DNA of 64,000 nt from an uncultured Actinomycetes bacterium (lineage in GTDB: Bacteria > Actinomycetota > Actinomycetes > Nanopelagicales > Nanopelagicaceae): contig CAILXX010000004.1 of NCBI GenBank assembly GCA_903838295.1, positions 1 to 64,000 on the forward strand, in the 5' to 3' direction. Each line of letters begins with the position of its first letter. The stretch's first letter is position 1. This document shows, piece by piece, positions 8,342-17,123 of the stretch. The notes under the pieces were generated by a model. That model worked only from the letters and a program-made list of their open reading frames with translations, was not told the DNA's origin and did no database searches. The translations under genes were made by a program, and so were the position numbers.

Positions 8342-9706
8342 ATGACCATGGCCAAGCGCAGTAGCAAAAGATTGATGGGGGTTGGGCAGCGGGTAAATGC
8401 TGACTGGGCTTCCATCTTGATGGGCATCGGCTTCGGACTTACTGTTGCGTTACAAGTAGAGACCACCTCTCACTCGGATTGGTCCGGCGTTTACCAGGAC
8501 ATTACCTCTGTATCACGTCTGGCAGCTTTGATCGGTTCCTACTTCTCGTTGGTCGGTTTAGTTTTTGTGGCTCGTATTCCCTGGATCGAAAAATCTGTTG
8601 GCCACGATCGATTGATTAAGTGGCACCGCAAGCTGGGTCCGTGGTCTCTCTATTTAATTTTCTTTCATGTGCTATTAGTCGGCCTTGGCTATGCGGGCGG
8701 CGACCACATATCCACCATCTCAGAACTCTGGCGCATGACCATGAAGTATCCATGGATGATTCCCGCCGATTTTGGTTTTGTCATGATGATTTTGGCTGGG
8801 GTGACCTCGTATAAGAAGGCACGCGCAAAGATGAGTTATGAGACATGGTGGACGATTCACCTGTACACATACTTGGCTGTTGCTCTGGGATTTATGCATC
8901 AAGTGTTAACCGGCCCGATGTTTACCGGCCATCCTTTGAACAAGTACTACTGGGAAGGTTTGTACATCGCGGCAGCAGCAGTAATTCTTCTGTGGCGAAT
9001 CGTGATACCAGTGGCGCGCTCGCTGCGTCACAATCTGCGAGTGGACCAGATCGTGGTTGAGGGGCCCGGGGTGGTTTCGATTGTGATGCGTGGCCGCCAC
9101 TTGGATCGCCTACATGCCCAAGGTGGACAATTCTTTAGCTGGCGTTTTATTACCACTGGCCAATGGTGGATGTCGCACCCTTATTCACTATCAGCCGCGC
9201 CAACTGAACATTTTATGCGAGTCACTGTTAAGAACTTGGGTGATGCTTCCGGTGAGATCAACAATATGAAGATCGGTACTCGAGTATTTTTTGAAGGTCC
9301 ATACGGCACATTTGTCGCATCCAAGTCGGTTCGAGGACATATCGTCCTGGTCGGCGGAGGTGTTGGAATCACGCCATTACGCGCTCTGTTAGAAGAGTTT
9401 GATCCATCTAAAGAAATCGATGTCTTATATCGCGTAGGTAATGAGAAAGATCTTGTTTTCCGGACCGAACTAGATGCTTTAGCTGATTGGCGTGGAGCAA
9501 GAGTTCATTATTTGGTGGGTTCGCGTAAAGAGCATCCTATGACCGCCAAATACATCAGGAAATTTGTACCAGCTTTTAGTGAAGCCGATGTTTATATTTG
9601 TGGTCCAACAGGATTAGTTGAGACAGTTCGTAAGGCGGCAAGAGATGTGGGTATTCCAAAAGATCGATTCCACAACGAAGAATTTGAATTTCATACGGTT
9701 GAATAA
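8342..9706 (+). CDS. Ferric-reductase-like membrane flavoprotein with FAD/NAD(P)H domain
   Basis: 454 residues. The N-terminal half has about six membrane helices with paired histidines (KWHRKLG, IFFHVLL, TIHLYTY, GFMHQ) that would hold two stacked b-haems. The C-terminal half is a ferredoxin-reductase module: FAD motif HPYSLSAAP (around 280), NAD(P) motif GGGVGITPLRALLEE (around 340), CGPTGL near the end. It should pass electrons from cytosolic NAD(P)H through haem to the outer face. The next two genes encode an exported FMN protein and its flavin loader, so the likely acceptor is that FMN rather than free iron. Two close ATGs (8342, 8348) exist; neither has a clear ribosome site, and a TAAGAT lies 9 nt upstream of the first. 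Confidence 0.88.
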   Translation: MTMAKRSSKRLMGVGQRVNADWASILMGIGFGLTVALQVETTSHSDWSGVYQDITSVSRLAALIGSYFSLVGLVFVARIPWIEKSVGHDRLIKWHRKLGPWSLYLIFFHVLLVGLGYAGGDHISTISELWRMTMKYPWMIPADFGFVMMILAGVTSYKKARAKMSYETWWTIHLYTYLAVALGFMHQVLTGPMFTGHPLNKYYWEGLYIAAAAVILLWRIVIPVARSLRHNLRVDQIVVEGPGVVSIVMRGRHLDRLHAQGGQFFSWRFITTGQWWMSHPYSLSAAPTEHFMRVTVKNLGDASGEINNMKIGTRVFFEGPYGTFVASKSVRGHIVLVGGGVGITPLRALLEEFDPSKEIDVLYRVGNEKDLVFRTELDALADWRGARVHYLVGSRKEHPMTAKYIRKFVPAFSEADVYICGPTGLVETVRKAARDVGIPKDRFHNEEFEFHTVE

Positions 9707-9729
9707 ATTACATAAGGGAGCATGACAGA

Positions 9730-10377
9730 ATGATAGGCAAGCGTTTTCTTTTGATCGTCGGCGGCGCCGTCGGTGGTCTTGGTGTCGTAGTTTCTGTTAC
9801 TCCGCCTCAATTTGGTTCTTCTGGTGGATTAGGAGTTGGTGGCGCGACTCTTTCAGGTGGTTCAACTACCACTGCGCCGACTACCGCTCCGGCGGCGGCT
9901 CCTACTAATACACTTGCTACAACAGCCGCAGTTCCTGCTCCGAAGAAGTCTGCGAAGAATAAGGTAAAGAAAAAAAAGAGCACCACATCAAAGTCATCCT
10001 CTTCTACCTCGGCGAATTCAACCGCTTCCACGCCACCTGCAGCTACCGCTGCTCCGGCGCCAGTATCCACTCCAACACCAGTCAAACAAGCTGGAGCCAC
10101 GGGAGTGTTCAATGGATCAGTTGCCCAGACTCAATTCGGTCCAGTCCAGGTTCAAATCACCGTGACAAATGGCAAAATTACAAATGCCACGGCGTTGACA
10201 TATCCAACATCTACCTTTAGGGATCAGCAGATTAATCAACAAGCGATTCCATATTTGATTCAAGAGACATTGCAGGCACAATCTTCACGTATCCAAGGTG
10301 TTGGTGGCGCTTCGTATACATCACAAGGCTGGTATGAATCATTGGTATCGGCCCTTGCAAAGGCTGGCATGAAGTGA
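9730..10377 (+). CDS. Exported FMN-binding domain protein
   Basis: 215 residues. An uncleaved or cleaved N-terminal hydrophobic segment (residues 6-25) is followed by a long low-complexity linker rich in Thr, Ser, Ala, Pro and Lys (about 35-120), then an FMN_bind domain (about 125-213). Near the C-terminus is GGASYTS, the form of the flavinylation motif in which the Thr (T197) receives FMN through a phosphoester bond. ApbE, the enzyme that does this, is encoded by the next gene, overlapping by 4 nt (GTGA). It likely carries electrons outside the membrane from the haem flavoprotein upstream. The ribosome site AAGGGAG at 9713 is strong. Confidence 0.87.
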   Translation: MIGKRFLLIVGGAVGGLGVVVSVTPPQFGSSGGLGVGGATLSGGSTTTAPTTAPAAAPTNTLATTAAVPAPKKSAKNKVKKKKSTTSKSSSSTSANSTASTPPAATAAPAPVSTPTPVKQAGATGVFNGSVAQTQFGPVQVQITVTNGKITNATALTYPTSTFRDQQINQQAIPYLIQETLQAQSSRIQGVGGASYTSQGWYESLVSALAKAGMK

Positions 10378-11144
10378 CGGATCGGGTACATACAACTGCT
10401 GAAATTGATGTGTGGGGTACCATCCTTTTTATCGATATTGCGTCTACAAAGGTTGACCTTGCAGCTTTAGAAATGGGATTGGCTGAAGTCACTACGTATG
10501 TAGAAATGATCGACGAAGTTTTTTCTACCTACAAAAGCGATTCTGAAGTGTCACGCCTGCGTCGCGGTGAATTGAAAATTGAAGATGCATCAGTTGTTAT
10601 GCAAGAAGTCTGGCGGCTCTGCCAGATTGCAAAAGATTTAACTGATGGTTCTTTTGACCCCTGGTGTGTTAAAGGTGGGTATGACCCAAGTGGTTATGTA
10701 AAGGGTTGGGCGGCAGATCGCTGTGTAGAAATTTTGAAGCGTCATGGCGCTGAGAATATTCAGGTCAATGCTTCTGGTGACCTTGCGCTGGCTGGTGGAC
10801 ATCAAGCAGGAGAACCATGGTCAATTGGAATTCGTAGCCCCGAAAATAAATTCGAAGTTCTTAAGGTAGTAAAGATTCAGGATGGTGCGATCGCTACATC
10901 TGGAACATACGAGATTGGTGCACATATCAAAGATCCCCATACGGGCTTGATTGCGATTGGTGCTCGGAGTGCATCTGTTATTGGCCCCGATGGGGGCCTG
11001 TGCGATGCCCTGGCAACTGCATTGGTCGTCACAGGCAGGGATGGCGCAGTTCTCTTTGGTAAGCCTGCGCTAGCGGACTACAAAGTCTGGGTGATCGATC
11101 GAAATGAAGATACAGCCTGGATGATCGGTGATTTTCCCGCCTAA
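10374..11144 (+). CDS. apbE: FAD:protein FMN transferase (ApbE family)
   Basis: 256 residues. It starts at a GTG that overlaps the stop of the FMN-binding gene. ApbE landmarks are present: DPSGYVKGWAADR (around 100-112), NASGDLALAGG (around 137), ATSGTYE (around 181), and GLCDALATALVVTG near the C-terminus. The enzyme cuts FAD and attaches FMN to a Thr of partner proteins outside the cytoplasm. The neighbouring FMN_bind protein is the evident substrate. There is no obvious signal peptide, which is odd for an enzyme usually exported; it could act before export or use a non-classical route. The family's usual length is 300 or more; the short actinobacterial forms match this size. Confidence 0.88.
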   Translation: MTDRVHTTAEIDVWGTILFIDIASTKVDLAALEMGLAEVTTYVEMIDEVFSTYKSDSEVSRLRRGELKIEDASVVMQEVWRLCQIAKDLTDGSFDPWCVKGGYDPSGYVKGWAADRCVEILKRHGAENIQVNASGDLALAGGHQAGEPWSIGIRSPENKFEVLKVVKIQDGAIATSGTYEIGAHIKDPHTGLIAIGARSASVIGPDGGLCDALATALVVTGRDGAVLFGKPALADYKVWVIDRNEDTAWMIGDFPA

Positions 11145-11214
11145 TTACCGGCAACTTTTGCAACCTTTCAGCCTTTTCACAGGTGGAGTTCCCTCCTTAT
11201 ACATCTTGTGACAG

Positions 11215-11220
11215 TAAATT
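11215..11220 (+). promoter_or_regulatory. -10 element, leaderless start of the MacAB-like operon
   Basis: TAAATT ends 6 nt before the ATG at 11227, with no ribosome site between. Confidence 0.5.
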
Positions 11221-11226
11221 CTTACC

Positions 11227-12936
11227 ATGAATAAATCGCGAATCCGCATACTCTCCATAAATTTGATCATCCTGATCGCAGTAATTGGCGTTGGTTTCTG
11301 GGGTTATAGCTCGCTTCACCCAAAGGCGACTGCGGCAGCTTTGCAGACAGTCACCGTGCAACGTGGTGATGTTTCTTCAACGGTATCTGCATCTGGAACT
11401 GTGATTAGCCCAAGTGATATTGGTTTAGCCCCAACAGTGGCAGGTACATTGCAGGCGCTATATGTCAAAGTTGGAGATACGGTCCATGCCGGCGAAACTT
11501 TGGCGCAGATGGATACATCAGCGCTTAAGAGTGCCTTGGCACAAGCTCAGCAATCACTAGTAACCGCCAAAAATTCACTTGCAACATCTTCTCTACAATT
11601 ACAGAATGATCAGCAAGCAGTCAAGACCGCACAAGAGAATCTTGCATATCAAGCAACGTTAATAACAGCATCTCAGGCAACTGATGCGCAGGCGGTAAAC
11701 AGTGCACAAACAACGATCACAAATGATCAAGCGACGGCGGTACAGAATCTTGCTGTTTATCAATCAACAGTAGATTCAGCAAAGAGCGCCTTAGATGGTG
11801 CAAATCTAAATTACAACAACTACGAAGGCTTGTATGGCCCTAATGGAATAACCATCTCTTTCTGTCAAAACATTAATACCATTAACTCAAACTGCACCCA
11901 GCTCGTGAGTTATTACAATGCAGTTGTTAGCGCACAATCTGCATATAACAATGCTCTTATTTCACAGAAGCAAAAGATTTCTGCTGATGCACTGATTCAG
12001 TACAACGATCAGCAGGCACTTCTGAATGCCCAGGCAACGCAAGCTTTGAACGTCAAGAAGAATCAACAGACTATGGCCACTGCGCAGCAAGCTGTGGCTG
12101 CAGCGCAATATACGCTGCAGGTGTACGAAACTCAGAACGGAATGGCCTCTGCCACAGATTCCAACTCGGTTGCTGCTGCCCAAATAGCAGTAGCCCAGGC
12201 CGCTTATGATCAAGCACAGAAGAACCTCGCTGGCGCGACTGTTGTGGCCCCAGTATCCGGAAAAGTAGCGTCGATCTCTAATATTGTCGGTGGAAATGTT
12301 GGGACTGCAACAACCCCTCCCAATGGTGCAACTAACGCAACTGGATTTATTGTCCTTACAGATGTCGGTGCCTTGCAGGTAACCGCGGGTTTCTCTGAGT
12401 CAGATGTTGCAAAACTTTCGACCGGTCAACAAGCGTCAGTCTCATTTGCAGCGCTTCCTAATGTAAGCGCACCGGCGACAGTTTCGAATATTGCGCTTCT
12501 ACCAACCACTGCAAGTGGTGCAACTTCTTATACTGTTACCTTCCAACTGGCGTCAGCAGTACCTGGTTTAAAGCCAGGCATGACAGCAACCGTGACTGTC
12601 ACTGTGGGCAATTCGCTTAATGTAATTTCTGTAACGTCACGTGCAGTAACGACTCGTGGCTCTGGATCTACAGTAAATCTGGTAACAACTGTTGCAGGTA
12701 AGCAAGTAGAAACGCGTACCCGGGTTGTTCTCGGATTGATAGGCGATAGTTCGGATGAAGTTCTCTCTGGTCTAAAGGTTGGCCAAACCGTTGCTCTGCC
12801 TACTATCGGTGGCACGGTCGGTTCCAATGGATTCCCATCCATCACTGGTGTTCCTGGCGCACTTGGCGGCGCTGGACTTGGTGCTGCAGTTGGCGGTGGC
12901 GGTCGTGGCGGCGGAGGCGGTGGATTCGGTGGTTGA
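11227..12936 (+). CDS. HlyD/MacA-like efflux adaptor protein
   Basis: 569 residues. One N-terminal membrane helix (about 6-28) is followed by a lipoyl-type half-motif (TVAGTLQALYVKVGDTVHAGETLAQMD, around 75-100), a long alanine/glutamine-rich coiled-coil hairpin (about 100-330), the second lipoyl half (ATVVAPVSGKVASI, around 340), and beta-barrel domains. The last 30 residues are almost pure glycine ([14 protein letters not shown]). It would bridge the MacB-like transporter encoded downstream to the cell envelope or to its substrate. Only two cysteines are seen, in the coiled coil (FCQN, NCTQ), and could form a disulphide. The glycine tail is unusual for the family. Confidence 0.87.
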   Translation: MNKSRIRILSINLIILIAVIGVGFWGYSSLHPKATAAALQTVTVQRGDVSSTVSASGTVISPSDIGLAPTVAGTLQALYVKVGDTVHAGETLAQMDTSALKSALAQAQQSLVTAKNSLATSSLQLQNDQQAVKTAQENLAYQATLITASQATDAQAVNSAQTTITNDQATAVQNLAVYQSTVDSAKSALDGANLNYNNYEGLYGPNGITISFCQNINTINSNCTQLVSYYNAVVSAQSAYNNALISQKQKISADALIQYNDQQALLNAQATQALNVKKNQQTMATAQQAVAAAQYTLQVYETQNGMASATDSNSVAAAQIAVAQAAYDQAQKNLAGATVVAPVSGKVASISNIVGGNVGTATTPPNGATNATGFIVLTDVGALQVTAGFSESDVAKLSTGQQASVSFAALPNVSAPATVSNIALLPTTASGATSYTVTFQLASAVPGLKPGMTATVTVTVGNSLNVISVTSRAVTTRGSGSTVNLVTTVAGKQVETRTRVVLGLIGDSSDEVLSGLKVGQTVALPTIGGTVGSNGFPSITGVPGALGGAGLGAAVGGGGRGGGGGGFGG

Positions 12937-13636
12937 TACTCAACCCGTAATCGAAGTCCAGCACGCAATCAAGCAGTACGGCGTAGGCGAAGCATCGATC
13001 TTTGCACTTGATGATGTCAGCTTGACGATTGCTGCTGGTGAATATGTGGCGATTATGGGTCCTTCAGGTTCCGGTAAATCCACCCTGATGAACATCTTGG
13101 GCGCACTGGACATTATGACGAGCGGCAAATATTTTCTTGATGGAATTGAAATATCATCAATGGATGAAAATCATCTTTCGATCGTGCGTGGGCGAAAGAT
13201 TGGATTCATTTTTCAATCCTTTAACCTAATCCCACGTACATCTGCGCTTGCTAACGTCGAACTCCCTATGGCTTACCAAGGGGTAAAAGGGGCAGAACGA
13301 CGCGAACGTGCGATGGTGGCGCTGGAAGTAGTTGGTCTTGGCGACCGTGTTCATCACGAACCAACAGAGCTTTCTGGTGGCCAACAGCAACGTGTGGCGG
13401 TAGCCCGCGCACTCGCAACCCGTCCGGCGCTACTTCTGGCAGATGAACCGACAGGTGCGCTGGACACAAAATCAACCAATGATCTCTTAGATCTCTTCGA
13501 TCAAATTAATGCTGCTGGCCGCACCGTCATTGTTATTACTCACGAACATGATGTAGCACAGCGTGCCAAACGAATCATTCGAATGCGTGACGGCAAGATC
13601 GTCAGCGACGAACTCAATAAGGAGCGAGTCGCATGA
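12929..13636 (+). CDS. MacB-type ABC transporter ATP-binding protein
   Basis: 235 residues. Walker [10 protein letters not shown], signature [15 protein letters not shown], Walker [13 protein letters not shown], switch His in ITHEHD: a typical LolD/MacB ATPase. I choose the GTG at 12929, which overlaps the adaptor stop by 8 nt, because GGAGG at 12913-12917 gives a good ribosome site and the homologous N-terminus begins there. That same GGAGG is read as glycine codons of the adaptor's tail. An ATP-driven mechanotransmission type transporter is expected with the next gene. Confidence 0.93.
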   Translation: MVDTQPVIEVQHAIKQYGVGEASIFALDDVSLTIAAGEYVAIMGPSGSGKSTLMNILGALDIMTSGKYFLDGIEISSMDENHLSIVRGRKIGFIFQSFNLIPRTSALANVELPMAYQGVKGAERRERAMVALEVVGLGDRVHHEPTELSGGQQQRVAVARALATRPALLLADEPTGALDTKSTNDLLDLFDQINAAGRTVIVITHEHDVAQRAKRIIRMRDGKIVSDELNKERVA

Positions 13637-14856
13637 GTATTTTAGAAATTGTTCGCTTCGCTATCCGTGGTCTCTTCATCAATCGATTGCGGACCGCATT
13701 GACAATGCTTGGCATCATGATCGGTGTAGCTTCGGTGATTATCTTGCTTGCTGTTGGTAATGGTTCTAGTAAAGCTATTCAATCTTCGCTCGACCGATTA
13801 GGCACTAATTCTTTGCAAGTTAATTCTGGTGCTCGCGGTTTCGGTGGGCGCCGTGGTGGCGCATCCGCAACCATCCGTAAGCCACTTACTATTCTCGATG
13901 CCACCGCATTGATGGATCCGATCCAGGCTCCAGATATTAAGCAAGTTGCACCGATTGCTAATGTAAATGCGGCTTGTGTGATTGGCACCAACACAATTAC
14001 GCCATCCACCTTTGTTGGGACTTGGCCGTCGTATTTTGAAGCATCTAATACCCAAGTACTTAAGGGCTCATATTTCACCAACGATGATGTTACCCAAGGA
14101 CGCAACGTTGCGGTCATTGGTAATACCGTTGCAACAACGCTCTTTGGCACTGATAATCCTGTCGGACAGACAATTCGGTGCGGTGGGATCCCATTCACAA
14201 TTATCGGGACAACCGAAGTCAAAGGATCTACTGGATTCTTAGATGGCGACAGTCTGGTTGTCATCCCACTTACTTCTGCCGAAAACAGCATCACTGGCTA
14301 TCAACCACTATCTTCGATCTTGGTAGAAGCGAAGAGTCCGACCGCCACTACGCCGGCACAGACCGAAATAACTAATATTTTGGATGCTCGCCACGGTATT
14401 AAAGGCAATGCAAGTGCAGACTTTTCGATATTTAATCAGGCATCACTTTTGACGACATCAGCCACCAGCTCGCAGACATTCACTACCCTGCTTGGCGCGG
14501 TCGCGGCGATCTCGTTACTTGTTGGCGGAATCGGTATAACCAACATCATGTTGGTCACCGTTGTCGAAAGAACTCGAGAGATCGGTATTCGTAAAGCGAT
14601 CGGCGCACCTAAGGGCGCAATTTTGTCCCAGTTCTTGATCGAAGCAACGATATTGTCGCTTTTCGGTGGGGCCTTTGGGGTGCTCCTTGGAATTTTAGGG
14701 TCGCACTTCACGATTTCTGGTACCAAACCCATATTGGTTCCGGCATCAATATTTATCGCCTTCGGGGTAAGCGCTTTGATTGGCGTTTTCTTCGGCGGAT
14801 ATCCAGCATCCCGCGCAGCATCACTACGACCAATCGAGGCACTCCGACATGAGTAA
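13633..14856 (+). CDS. MacB-like permease (FtsX-type)
   Basis: 407 residues with the FtsX/MacB plan: one membrane helix near the N-terminus (LRTALTMLGIMIGVASVIILLAV, 20-42), a large extracellular MacB_PCD domain (about 45-270), and three helices in the C-terminal FtsX domain (about 285-400) containing TREIGIRKAIGA. The extracellular domain begins with a glycine/arginine-rich stretch (GARGFGGRRGGAS), an echo of the glycine-rich tails in the flanking genes. It works with the ATPase upstream (4-nt overlap). Substrate unknown: a peptide, lipid or antibiotic efflux role are all open. Confidence 0.92.
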   Translation: MSILEIVRFAIRGLFINRLRTALTMLGIMIGVASVIILLAVGNGSSKAIQSSLDRLGTNSLQVNSGARGFGGRRGGASATIRKPLTILDATALMDPIQAPDIKQVAPIANVNAACVIGTNTITPSTFVGTWPSYFEASNTQVLKGSYFTNDDVTQGRNVAVIGNTVATTLFGTDNPVGQTIRCGGIPFTIIGTTEVKGSTGFLDGDSLVVIPLTSAENSITGYQPLSSILVEAKSPTATTPAQTEITNILDARHGIKGNASADFSIFNQASLLTTSATSSQTFTTLLGAVAAISLLVGGIGITNIMLVTVVERTREIGIRKAIGAPKGAILSQFLIEATILSLFGGAFGVLLGILGSHFTISGTKPILVPASIFIAFGVSALIGVFFGGYPASRAASLRPIEALRHE

Positions 14857-15646
14857 TCCAGAAATGAATTCAGAGAAGCCAAAGTTTGATCTCTTTGCAA
14901 CAGAGGTTGAAGATAACTTAAAGGAAGAACTCGCTAAGGGAAATTTCCAGTGGACCAATAAGTACACAAGGTACTTGACGATTCTGCTAGTTGTTACCGG
15001 ACTTTTATCGTCAGGCGTTTGGTACGGTCACTACTACACAACAAAGCAAGTAACGAATTCTGTAACTTCACTTCGCTCGGCTTTTGGTGGCGCTGGCGGA
15101 TTTGGTGGCACCGGTGGCGCAACTGGAATTACTGCAACTGGCGCGGTGACCGCTGGCGGTGGATTTGGTGGTGGCGGTGGATTCGGAGGAACACGAGTCA
15201 CGGGCACTATTAAATCGGTGACAGGTAATTCTGTAACTATAACCTTGGATGATCCGACTCAGGCATCATCACTTAAATCTGGTGATACGGCACGCGTTAC
15301 TGATACAGGTGGCGCCGCTGCCGGAGCAGCACCTGCACCGGTCTCTCCGGTAGCACCTGCCGGGCAGACCCCGCCAAGTGGTGCGCCAACTGCACCCGGA
15401 ACTGCACCCGCAATTGGTGGTGGCGGTGGTGGTGGCGGCGGTGGTCGCGGTGGTGGTGGGCTTTTCTCAAATCCAGCACTGGTGACATGTTTATCAAAGG
15501 CTGGTGTCACAATCACACCAGGGCAACGTCCTAATTTCCAGGATCCAGCGACACAAACCGCTTTAGCTGCTTGCATGTCTCAATTGGGTATTGCAGCACC
15601 AGGTCGGATTGGTGCCGGGGCACCAAATCCAACCGCAACTCCTTGA
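14849..15646 (+). CDS. Glycine-rich single-pass membrane protein of the MacAB-like operon
   Basis: 265 residues from the ATG at 14849, overlapping the permease stop by 8 nt. A charged cytoplasmic N-terminus (1-40) leads to one membrane helix (about 43-63), then an outside region with three glycine-rich blocks. Between them is a small beta-type segment (RVTGTIKSVTGNSVTITLDD... GDTARVTD) that resembles DUF5666-like domains. The C-terminus has two cysteines (VTCLSKAGV, LAACMSQLG) that may pair. I do not recognise a named family for the whole protein. The tight overlap makes it part of the transporter operon; a role in contacting the adaptor through the shared glycine-rich segments is speculation. 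Confidence 0.78.
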   Translation: MSNPEMNSEKPKFDLFATEVEDNLKEELAKGNFQWTNKYTRYLTILLVVTGLLSSGVWYGHYYTTKQVTNSVTSLRSAFGGAGGFGGTGGATGITATGAVTAGGGFGGGGGFGGTRVTGTIKSVTGNSVTITLDDPTQASSLKSGDTARVTDTGGAAAGAAPAPVSPVAPAGQTPPSGAPTAPGTAPAIGGGGGGGGGGRGGGGLFSNPALVTCLSKAGVTITPGQRPNFQDPATQTALAACMSQLGIAAPGRIGAGAPNPTATP

Positions 15647-15659
15647 TTACCTTAAATAA

Positions 15660-16592
15660 TTAAGCAGTAATACTTGAGAGATCGTTGATTTCATCGCTAG
15701 AAAGAGCGGCAAAGTTGATGATCTCTTTTAGTTGTTCTACTGTGCGCGCACTTGCGATTGGCGCAGCGACTCCGGGTTGGGCAGCCAACCAGCCAAGTGC
15801 AACAGCAGAGATAGAACATTCGTGTTTCGTTGCGATCTCTTCTAGCTTTGCCACCGTCTTGTAACCGCGATCGTTCTGGTAATCCTCGACTCCACCTGCA
15901 CGAACAGATTCGATACTGGCTCCTGGGCGATACTTACCGGATAAGAATCCACGAGCCAAACCAAAGTACGGTAGCCCAGAGATTCCCTCGGCAACAACAA
16001 CTGGCGCTGCATCAGATTCGTATTCTTCGCGCACCAATAAGTTGTAGTGATTCTGCAGACCGATATATTGAGCAAATCCTTCAGCTTTAGATATAGCAAT
16101 AGCCTCTTGGAGCCTTGCGCCACTGTAATTTGACGCCGCGATATATCTAACTTTTCCAGACTTTATAAGTTTGTCATAGGCGCCCAAAGTGTCAATCAGT
16201 GGCACTGTTGTGTCATCTTCGTGGGAATAATAAATATCGAGGTAATCAGTTTGTAGCGCACTGAGTGAATCATCGATTGCCGCAGCAATATTTGCTGGCG
16301 ACAGACCCGGACGACCTGAGAACTTTGCGACCTTTGAAGCTAAAACGATCTCTGAGCGGTTCCCGCGTTGCTTCATCCAGTTGCCGAGAATCCTCTCGCT
16401 ATCGTGGCCAGAATTGCCCTCTTTCCACTCCGAATAACCATCTGCGGTATCAATGAAATTACCGTTAAATTCGGTATAGGCATTGAGGACTTTGAAGGAT
16501 TGTTCTTGGTCCGCGCTCCATCCGAATACATTTCCGCCAAGGCAGAGCGGGTGGACTTTTAGGTCGGTCTTATTAAGTGAGATCTGATTCAT
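15660..16592 (-). CDS. Aldo/keto reductase
   Basis: 310 residues with the AKR barrel motifs: catalytic Asp and Tyr in DTADGYSEW (around 49-57), Lys in VLASKVAKF (around 85), His in YYSHEDD (around 119), and the C-terminal NADPH-binding end PGVAAPIASARTVEQLKE. Such enzymes reduce aldehydes and ketones with NADPH; this one resembles the YajO/Tas-like branch. The ATG is fixed by a -10 hexamer that ends 6 nt upstream. Divergent from 16629. Convergent with the MacAB-like operon. Substrate unknown. Confidence 0.9.
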   Translation of the reverse strand: MNQISLNKTDLKVHPLCLGGNVFGWSADQEQSFKVLNAYTEFNGNFIDTADGYSEWKEGNSGHDSERILGNWMKQRGNRSEIVLASKVAKFSGRPGLSPANIAAAIDDSLSALQTDYLDIYYSHEDDTTVPLIDTLGAYDKLIKSGKVRYIAASNYSGARLQEAIAISKAEGFAQYIGLQNHYNLLVREEYESDAAPVVVAEGISGLPYFGLARGFLSGKYRPGASIESVRAGGVEDYQNDRGYKTVAKLEEIATKHECSISAVALGWLAAQPGVAAPIASARTVEQLKEIINFAALSSDEINDLSSITA

Positions 16593-16598
16593 GGCCCA

Positions 16599-16604
16599 AG
16601 TCTA
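16599..16604 (-). promoter_or_regulatory. -10 element, leaderless start of the aldo/keto reductase gene
   Basis: On the minus strand TAGACT ends 6 nt before the ATG at 16592. It faces away from the next promoter, with only 12 bp between the two -10 elements. Confidence 0.5.
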
Positions 16605-16616
16605 CGGGGCTTCTAT

Positions 16617-16622
16617 TAGAGT
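16617..16622 (+). promoter_or_regulatory. -10 element, leaderless start of the UPF0303-pfkB-epimerase operon
   Basis: TAGAGT ends 6 nt before the ATG at 16629; no ribosome site is present. Confidence 0.5.
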
Positions 16623-16628
16623 GGTGAC

Positions 16629-17123
16629 ATGACAACCGGCGGCTTCACAAGTGAACAGTTAGCTTTAGAAGAGCAGATTCTTGTATTACCCCACTTGGAT
16701 ATTAAGGATGCTGTAGAAATTGGTGAAATCGGCGCCACTATAGCCCGGCGTGAAAATCTGCCAATCTCTATCCGGGTACAAATGGGGGAATGGATCGTTT
16801 TTCATATCGCTATGCCCGCTGCAGAAGAATCGCAGACCTCCTGGATCACCCGTAAAGCGCGCGTTGTCTTAGCTACAGGCCATTCGACAATATTCGAGCG
16901 AGTACAGGCAGAAGAGCAAGGCCGGGATTGGTATGCGGATCACAACACCACTGAAGAGATATTTGCGATCCACGGTGGCGGAGTTCCACTCAATGTTTCT
17001 GGTGTTTCTGGTATCGGTTTAAAAGGAATTTTATTAATTAGTGGGTTGCCGCAAGTAGAAGATCATCTACTGTGTGTCAGAATCATTACCGAATTCTTGG
17101 CACGTGTCGGAGAAAATCAGTGA
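16629..17123 (+). CDS. UPF0303 / DUF336-fold family protein
   Basis: 164 residues of the UPF0303 family, related to GlcG/HbpS haem-degrading-like folds. Conserved pieces seen are IRVQMGEWIVFHIAMPA (around 48-65), WITRKARVV, the basic/aromatic DWYADHNTTEEIFAIHGGGVPL (around 98-120) and GVSGIGLKGILLISGLPQVEDH. The molecular function of UPF0303 proteins is not settled. It overlaps the downstream carbohydrate kinase gene by GTGA and is probably cotranscribed with it and the aldose epimerase, so a link to sugar use is likely. Confidence 0.82.
   Translation: MTTGGFTSEQLALEEQILVLPHLDIKDAVEIGEIGATIARRENLPISIRVQMGEWIVFHIAMPAAEESQTSWITRKARVVLATGHSTIFERVQAEEQGRDWYADHNTTEEIFAIHGGGVPLNVSGVSGIGLKGILLISGLPQVEDHLLCVRIITEFLARVGENQ

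Noticed and set aside
13779-14294. 171-codon minus-strand frame inside the MacB-like permease gene
   Set aside because: Antisense shadow; the permease on the plus strand is clear and the frame has no support.
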